A stretch of 64,000 bases of DNA, from NCBI GenBank assembly GCA_002633025.1, contig NMRB01000170.1:161318-225317 (forward strand). Reading direction: 5' to 3'. Every line of letters begins with the position of its first letter. Position 1 is the stretch's first letter. The position numbers were made by a program, and so were the translations under genes. Source of the DNA: Notospermus geniculatus (lineage: Eukaryota > Nemertea > Pilidiophora > Heteronemertea > Lineidae). This document shows, in pieces, positions 40,443-64,000 of the stretch. The notes under the pieces are model-generated. The model made no database searches. It saw only the letters and a list, made by a program, of their open reading frames with translations, and was not told the DNA's origin.

Positions 40443-40630
40443 GACAGTCCCCTCCCTTGGAAATTATCGTAAAAGCCAAGCCTCTCTCCGAAGATGCTTT
40501 TTCCAATCTGATAAGGGAGTACATGTTTGGAAAGATTGATGGCTGCCATCCCTCTGACCATCTGGTTCTGGTTCCATCCTTCTTGTCTTCTGGAGGACAA
40601 CCAGTTTATGATACGGCAGTACAAGCATGC
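40443..40630 (+). other. Unassigned coding-like stretch, possible exon
   Basis: After a tgtaccag acceptor-like word the + strand stays open and reads LRQSPPLEIIVKAKPLSED, then HPSDHLVLVPSFLSSGGQ. Base composition is less AT-rich than its neighbours. It does not resemble MAM or LDLa sequence expected upstream in ALK, and no donor was fixed. It could be an exon or a relic. Confidence 0.25.
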
Positions 40631-41541
40631 ATGACTTTATTCCTATACTATAATTACTTTTCCTTGAACTTGGTACTGGGGCATTTGAGAATGTATTAGT
40701 TCTGGGTTACCTTAGTATTAGTGAAGTGATTGCTGTCTCTGATGTCAAAGTTCTATGCTCAAGATAATCTGATAAGATTTCACCTCATCCATTAAAAGTA
40801 TTAAGATAGAGGGTACGGATATTCGAAGTCGCATGTCTCGTGATTGGTATCATTGGTTGAATAACAACCCTGGCATGTAATGTCAGAGAGATTACGCCAA
40901 AGCGTGGCCATCATATTTGACATGAATTATGACAGTCTAGGGATCATAAGGAAACACTGTAGTGCATTATTTGGTAAAAGATGTAAAAGTTCCCCAAGGT
41001 GTCTGTTTTGCTCTGTCTTGGTGGATAGTCGCATATTGTTATGCGTCTTCGTGTCCAGTCCACTTATCCACGTAATTTAGGAAAGTGTACTGACTTCAAA
41101 ATGTCAAATCAAGTTACCCGTATCTGAGGAAGCAATCGCCAAAAAAACTGCACATTCTGATAAACTGATCACTTCTAGGGGCTCATTAGACTCAACTAAA
41201 AAAATTAGATACCATTTTTAAGGAAATTGGCCAGATCGCTGTTTGTGTTGTGGGAGTCATAGCGATAATACTAATATCCTGCATTCTTTGATTCTCCTTG
41301 TGTAATGGTTGTAAGATTGGACAAAATGGCCAGAAGCAGACGACAGGAGAATGTGTCGGTTTTGCTGCAGGTCAAATTGTATTAATTAATGTCGTCATTT
41401 GTTTCTCATTCTCTATCTACGTTTATATAGCCTGATGGTTGAATGTTACTAAGTGGAAGTGTCTTTTTTTTCATCAAACCAAATCTGGCCAAGTCCTAAT
41501 GTGGAAGGATTCAAAGCATCTACTCATTTCACTCTTTTCAG

Positions 41542-58367
<16,826 letters not shown>

Positions 58368-59470
58368 ATTTGGTGTGTGGTTGGTACACCTGATTATCAC
58401 GATGGACACACTTAACGCAGCACACTTTCAGCCGGTCTGAGGTACAAGTCAGGCCGACAATCTCCAAGATCTTATAATAATCTTGACACAGTTTTCATGA
58501 ATCTCTGATGTATTGCATGCTTTTAGTGAAAAGTTGTTTTGTTTCTTGAATCCTCATTTATTGACCTAGTCAATTTTTTGCATTTGATGGTGCCTTTTCT
58601 ATAGGTTGTGAAGGATTTTGTTGACTGCATTTACAGTATGGACAAAATCACATCAGTTTGATGCGCTGCATTGACTCCAACTCGGTGTCAATATTTGTGT
58701 TGCCATGGCAATGATATTATCTTATTGGAAGTGATGTGAATAATTGTGAATTTTTATTTACGTTCATGGAAACAAATGAAATTCACAGTTTTTGTCATCT
58801 CTGAGTTGTTTATTGTTTCAAAGGTGTTAACCGTTGTCATGGATGCACAAGTATACTGATGTAGGGACTGTGCAAGAAACTTTCGGTACTGGTATATGTA
58901 TTTTCCCCAATTGACTGAAAGAGATTAAAAAGCACAAAAAGGCCAGTACATATATGAACCTATTACCCTCCAGGAATAACTGGATTTAACATGTGTTAGG
59001 AGGGACAAATTGAGTCAATTGCGGTAAAAAATGTAAAGGTTGCATTTTTTGTTGATAAGTAACTGAAAATGATTAATGTATTGAGTTACTTGGCTTCTTC
59101 ATGACACTTATATTTTTCTATGATTTTCTCAGAATGTATTGTCTGATATTGTTAGTTATTCAAGATTGAGTCGTGGTAACAATATGATGTAAATTTTGAG
59201 ATGGCTACATTAGAGTTGGGCTTAATATTATCTGTGAGTAAATGAAGACAAGGGTTGGGACAAAAAGAAAAGGTGTGAATTTCACATTTTATATCATCAA
59301 CATATATCATAATTTCCTATGCATGAAATGGTTTTTCTTTATGGATGATTAAAGAATTTTTTGCAATAAACAAATCTAGTTGCTTACGGCGGTCTATTGT
59401 AATAAAAACATAGAATCATTGAAAATTAACTGCTGTTCTGAATAAAAAATAAGGGGTTGTCACTTTCAGT
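58368..59470 (+). other. Probable ALK 3' untranslated region
   Basis: About 1.1 kb of AT-rich sequence without a gene follows the ALK stop. AATAAA signals lie at 59365, 59401 and 59441. The last is followed closely by the GT-rich word ggggttgt, as expected downstream of a cleavage site. The real end is not known without transcript data. Confidence 0.5.
59441..59446 (+). promoter_or_regulatory. Candidate polyadenylation signal AATAAA of ALK
   Basis: Canonical hexamer about 1.07 kb after the stop codon with a GT-rich element about 8-15 bases on. Earlier hexamers at 59365 and 59401 are alternatives. Confidence 0.4.
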
Positions 59471-59668
59471 TTAACCAGCAGTTTGAATTGCATGAAGCTG
59501 AATCTAAAGAATTAGTTGGAATGTCAGGTGTGTCCATATTCACAAACGAACCTGAGTCCGACTACAACACCTGTCTATTGCAGGAACAAAAGAACCCACT
59601 GAGACAGAAGTTGTTTTACGAATGATAGGGACCCTAATTTGACTAGAAGTGCTGGGTGACCTAAAATA

Positions 59669-59798
59669 ACATTAGGGAGGGTTCGCAAGCGCCCGGTTAG
59701 GCCCTACGACGACGTTTATCTATTGTGTGGGTAAACCGAAACAATAGATGAACGTCGTCGTATGGCCTAACTGGGCACCTGCGAAACCTCCCTAATGT
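59669..59798. mobile_element. 130-bp foldback element after ALK
   Basis: Arms start ACATTAGGGAGG and end CCTCCCTAATGT. They pair over about 58 bases with few mismatches around a central gtgggtaaaccgaa. It is GC- and CG-richer than its surroundings. No target duplication was evident. Confidence 0.85.
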
Positions 59799-62700
59799 CA
59801 AGTGTAAATCAACTTGTAAAAGGTTACGAGTTATTCAAGCACCCATTGGTGGTCATAAAATGTGAATAATGCTGGTTTATATTGAGAGGGATAAAATTTT
59901 TGCCATTAATTCATCAATGTGCCCTTTCACTTGAGCTCATTCTTGCCCGTGCATTGAAGTTACCGGAATCTAATCAACCTGATGATATCAAGCTTTCTGC
60001 TGAAATAAACTGTTTCTTTATGTTGTTGTTGGACAGTAATTTAGGGGGAATTTATGGACCCAAACTGTGTGTAAGTTTTAATGAATCATGCGAGTATTTG
60101 TTCTTCATATAACCAAAAAAAGAATGTCTTTCATGGCTAGTGTTGGTGCATGTTGATGTGGAAAATTTTAACCAAAAAGTAAAAAAAAACATTTTAAAAA
60201 GTGGGGCCAAGCCCTGTACATTTTCTGGTATCTATAATCAAATTTGTTGTTCTCTTTTCGTAGTCTAGTCTCTATTTTTTTCTGAAAATACAAATTGAAA
60301 TCAGGATATTTATGATTCCCCCTGAAATATTTGTCCAGAGTATATTCGCCAGTCAGTTATGTATAATGAAACCTACGTGTTAAATAATGTGGAGTAAGAG
60401 TAGGCCGATCTTGCGTCTACAGATATGGCAATGTTATCCCTGCCAATTCAACTCAAAAGGAAGTGGATCATCTGAAAGAATGATCTCTGCTGACCGAGAA
60501 TCAGCAAAATAGCTACATTATGATTTGGAGTATTCACACTCGAGATCTGGTTTATGATCCATCGCGGATTAATAATCCCATTTATTTAGGAAAGAATAGG
60601 CCTAGGCCTATTCAGTGACAGTACTGCTTGACGCACAAGTGGATCATGTTCCCTCTGTTCATTGATAAGGCCTTTGTTTCTAGAACAGTATGTTTAGAGT
60701 GTCCTTAAGAGACTTTCAATGGATGGACGGGCTAATCACAATTTTCCGATCTGGTGGAACTCAAAGGGTGTTTGGGTCCTTGTAATATTCACTGGTGTTT
60801 CACTGCATACGTGATGAAGGTTGGGAAATCAACTGCAAACTGCTTTTATTACGAATGGTGTAAGACTGATGCATTTATATTCATAATCGTACATAACATC
60901 TAAATATGAATAGATTATGGTGTTATCATTTCATGATCTTAATGAATTACAATAGTAATTGTTCACATCATTGATATTGATGTATGTATTTATCAAGATC
61001 TGGTAAAATTAAAGATCACTTGTCGACCACAGATGGACCTGTGTATGTCAGCAAAGACTCCATTTTCCAGTATCAACAGTGGTGACTTGTGGTAGTCTCA
61101 GTGGTTTGCTGGTTTTTTGCTGCCTTTGGTCACATCATCCTTGTACATAGGCATTTCGAATACCGGTAGTTTGCTTATAACCTATATAGAAAATGTTCAT
61201 ATTTTATTATATGAATCAACCCGGTCTGGTCTGGCTTGGAAGGAAAACTTGCAAGGAAAATATCTGTAAAAGTGAATTGATTGTTGCAGTGGCCATTCGA
61301 GTGCTCACTTTGTTGAGAAGCTGGTTATAATTCATAGCCATAGTTGTGATGTGATCTTGAGTGTATGCTTTTTGTATTGCTTTCTGTTTTTTTCCATCTG
61401 ATTCAGATAATATCAAAGGCCTTCAAAAAAATGGCTAGGGTAATAATTTCAAGATTGTTTTGATATTTTGAGCTCTTCATCAAAAATACCTTTTCGTCCC
61501 TGATAAAATGTGCCAAATTTTTGTTTCTGTTTGGCGTGTACTGAGGGACACCCTTCAATATGTGCAGAATTCTTGGTTTTGATTAAGAATTTATTACTTT
61601 TCTTGTTGAGTATGTAAAAAAATAATGAAAAGACTGATGAACAAGCTCTCTATAAGTCTTTATTTATTTCATATCATTTCACTTCTGGAATATCACTTGA
61701 GATAACAGTCCTCAGAAGTGCAGTTTCTTTTCAGTTACAAAATTAGAACTTAAAATCTTTAGAATCCCTTTCTCTGAAATACCTGGCTTGTCTTCTCCTC
61801 TTCTCTTCTGCTTGAATCTTTATCGAGACCATTTGTCGGCTTATCTGAAATATCACAAAAATATGTTGATATATTTACTTTTGAACAAAAGATTAAATGT
61901 TGAAAAATTAGATTTCAAAATGAGTACCGTAGTTGAAAAAAATCCACTCTTTACTGACAGCAGAGAAGAAATATAATAACGTTTTTGAAAAAATGCTAAA
62001 CTGAAAATTTGTGAGCAGAAAAGTTGAGGAGTTTGTGAAAAATAATGTATACCAGCTGTTGTGTGAAATATTGTGGCAGCCTTCCGTGTTATGGTGTTAG
62101 CTTTGTACACCTTCTTTCTGTGTGGTGAAACTGAATACAATATACTGCTAGATTAATAAGTGTGACAAATATCAACGTAGTATGTCACCTAATTTTTATA
62201 TCTAAATGACAATTTTACCATTTCCACTTGAGGCCTTAGCTCAAAGACTGAAAAGAAATCAATGACTTATTAAAACAAACACATGATAAAATTTATCACC
62301 ATCGTTGGAAATGATTATGATACCAATGTTCTGTCACTCAATGATCCAAAACTATGTCTGAATTGTTCAAAGTATCATTCAGATTGTTGAATTCTAGTTT
62401 GAAATATGATTTTTTTCATGATTTAGGCTTCAGGTGAGAATGGACTTAGCACGGAGGCAAGCTAAGAGTGGCATAACAAGTTGAGAAAAGCCTATGACAT
62501 ATCTTAAGTCCAGAACGAAAAGGCAGCACGTGATTGTTTACTGTAATATAGATGCTTTTTTCATTAAACTGTCGTAACAAGACCCAAGAGACCAAATGCG
62601 CAAATCCGTCATTGTCATGTCTGACATAACGATTTTTAAGAATTGACATTTATATGGAACATTTGCATGTTTGCCTATACTGTAAGTATAATATATACAT

Positions 62701-64000
62701 GGACTGTTGTATTATTGTTATATCGATGAAGTCACTCACTGTCTCACCGCTTTGGTCATTTGTCACAGTTGTAAGGTGTTCACATTTTTCTGCATCATGT
62801 CACATTTTAAGGATCACATCGGTGAAATTGTATTTCTGCATCCGAAGACCCATCTCTTGGCTGTAACTTCTTGGATGGATACTAATGTATAATCATGGAA
62901 ATTTCACTGTTCATTTTACTAACATTGAGGAATAAATTGTGGCACAGTTTCTGCAAAAAAACATTGAAGAATGTAATGTTTTGCAGACATACTAAATAAT
63001 GATGAAAAACATAATTTGCTGAACTAACTGGCCTTGTCCGGTGCCAAAATTGTGAATTGTATTACTGCCATATATTTCCATTTATATCACATTTGACAGT
63101 AGGGCCTAGGCCTATTCAAGAAACAATCAAAAATGTGCTTAAAATATTTCACTTTCAGTTTCTCATAACTAAATATGTTTCAAATCACATCTTAATCAGA
63201 CTAAAAAATTATTTGGTGCATCAATTTCTTAAAAGCCTTGGCACATTTAAACTTACAATAATGGTACTATTCTTTGTTACTTTTTTTCAATATGTTACAA
63301 ATTAGTTCATCTTTTTCCCCTCATCTAATGAGGATACCCCTTTTTGCTGAGAAAGGTCAAGAAATATCAAAGAGTTATTGATGTACGTCATTATTACTTC
63401 TTGAACTTCTGGTGTGGTAAAGTTAACCAAATATTCGTGGAAGTAACTGTCCTCGAACTTGTGTTATGGTTAACAGTTAACCAGAAATTGGTGGAAAGTA
63501 ACTGCTAATCTGATTAACCAACATATACAAGGTTAATGAATGATAACCTAGTGTTAATGAATGTCAACCTAGTTCTTTGAGAATGTGACGAGACACTCTG
63601 AATCACTGCGTAATCTAGATAACAGCAAAAACTCGTAAACGAGCGAGGTTTAGAGAAGGCATAATGAAGTGATTTAGGGAAAAGTTCAGTAGAAGGTACC
63701 AGTTCATTTATAGTGGATTTTCAACCAGATGGAGTATTCAATACCCAGTATTAGTTCTTTTAAGGTTGAAAGTGAACTAAATGAATCAGTATGAGGTAAA
63801 TTCAATGAATTTAGGTGGGATAGCAGATATTTTTTGAAGTGTTGATGAATGGAGTAAGAATTGTAAATAGTTTCGTCAGCATGACATGATCAGTATCTGG
63901 CATTGAAAAGTTGAATGAAATAATTGTGTAGATGGATCTCTGTTCCTTCATTTCTTGTCTACTTTTTCTGTTTGATAGATGATGCCTTCCAGTATAATTA
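59799..64000. other. Non-coding, no gene recognised
   Basis: Open stretches up to 95 codons (for example 62140-61853 on -) lack known domains. TAGGCCTAGGCCTATTC-like words occur near 60600 and 63105. Short internal repeats of AACCTAG and GTTAATGAATG lie near 63530-63575. Confidence 0.5.

Overview
The window is animal nuclear DNA. It shows spliced exons with canonical GT/AG borders, kilobase introns, AT-rich non-coding sequence and many small transposable-element relics. A marine invertebrate deuterostome (echinoderm, hemichordate or similar) is my best guess. It rests on the gene content and on frequent words such as TAGGCCTA and ACCGGTA, and it is inference rather than proof. No bacterial, viral, rRNA or CRISPR feature was seen.

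The one gene I can identify with confidence lies on the + strand from 41542 to 58367. It is the 3' part of a receptor tyrosine kinase of the ALK/LTK family. Eighteen exons, one of them an apparent 30-nt cassette microexon, join without a frame error into about 1058-1068 residues. In order they encode the ALK/LTK glycine-rich ligand-binding region, a membrane-proximal EGF-like module, a transmembrane helix, an NPxY juxtamembrane segment, an intact kinase domain with the activation loop YxxxYY, and a 303-residue C-tail ending in a possible PDZ ligand. The 5' part of the gene (signal peptide, MAM/LDLa region if present) was not found. It should lie upstream of 41542, either in undetected short exons or outside the window.

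Positions 1-41541 hold no gene I can name. They contain an AT-rich low-complexity tract (711-1030), degenerate TTAGGG-like repeats (3110-3240), a foldback (3893-4138), two back-to-back hairpins (13376-13514), a 440-bp tandem duplication (14756-15609) and a tRNA-derived SINE with target duplications (38113-38280). There is also a 2.7-kb duplicated block on either side of an 809-base N gap (23205-25893 and 26703-29357), whose dovetail layout looks like two unmerged haplotypes rather than a true duplication. A few coding-like but unidentified minus- or plus-strand stretches are listed at low confidence.

The introns and 3' flank of the kinase gene carry a 64-bp minisatellite (42314-42805), a TA-flanked MITE (52555-52809), a TTAA-flanked MITE (53998-54237), foldbacks (55546-55667 and 56734-56823) and a 130-bp foldback after the last exon (59669-59798). 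From about 59.8 kb to the end I see no gene. I found no previously undescribed multi-gene system. The most worthwhile leads are the ALK microexon, the assembly dovetail and the hairpin just before an ALK kinase exon.
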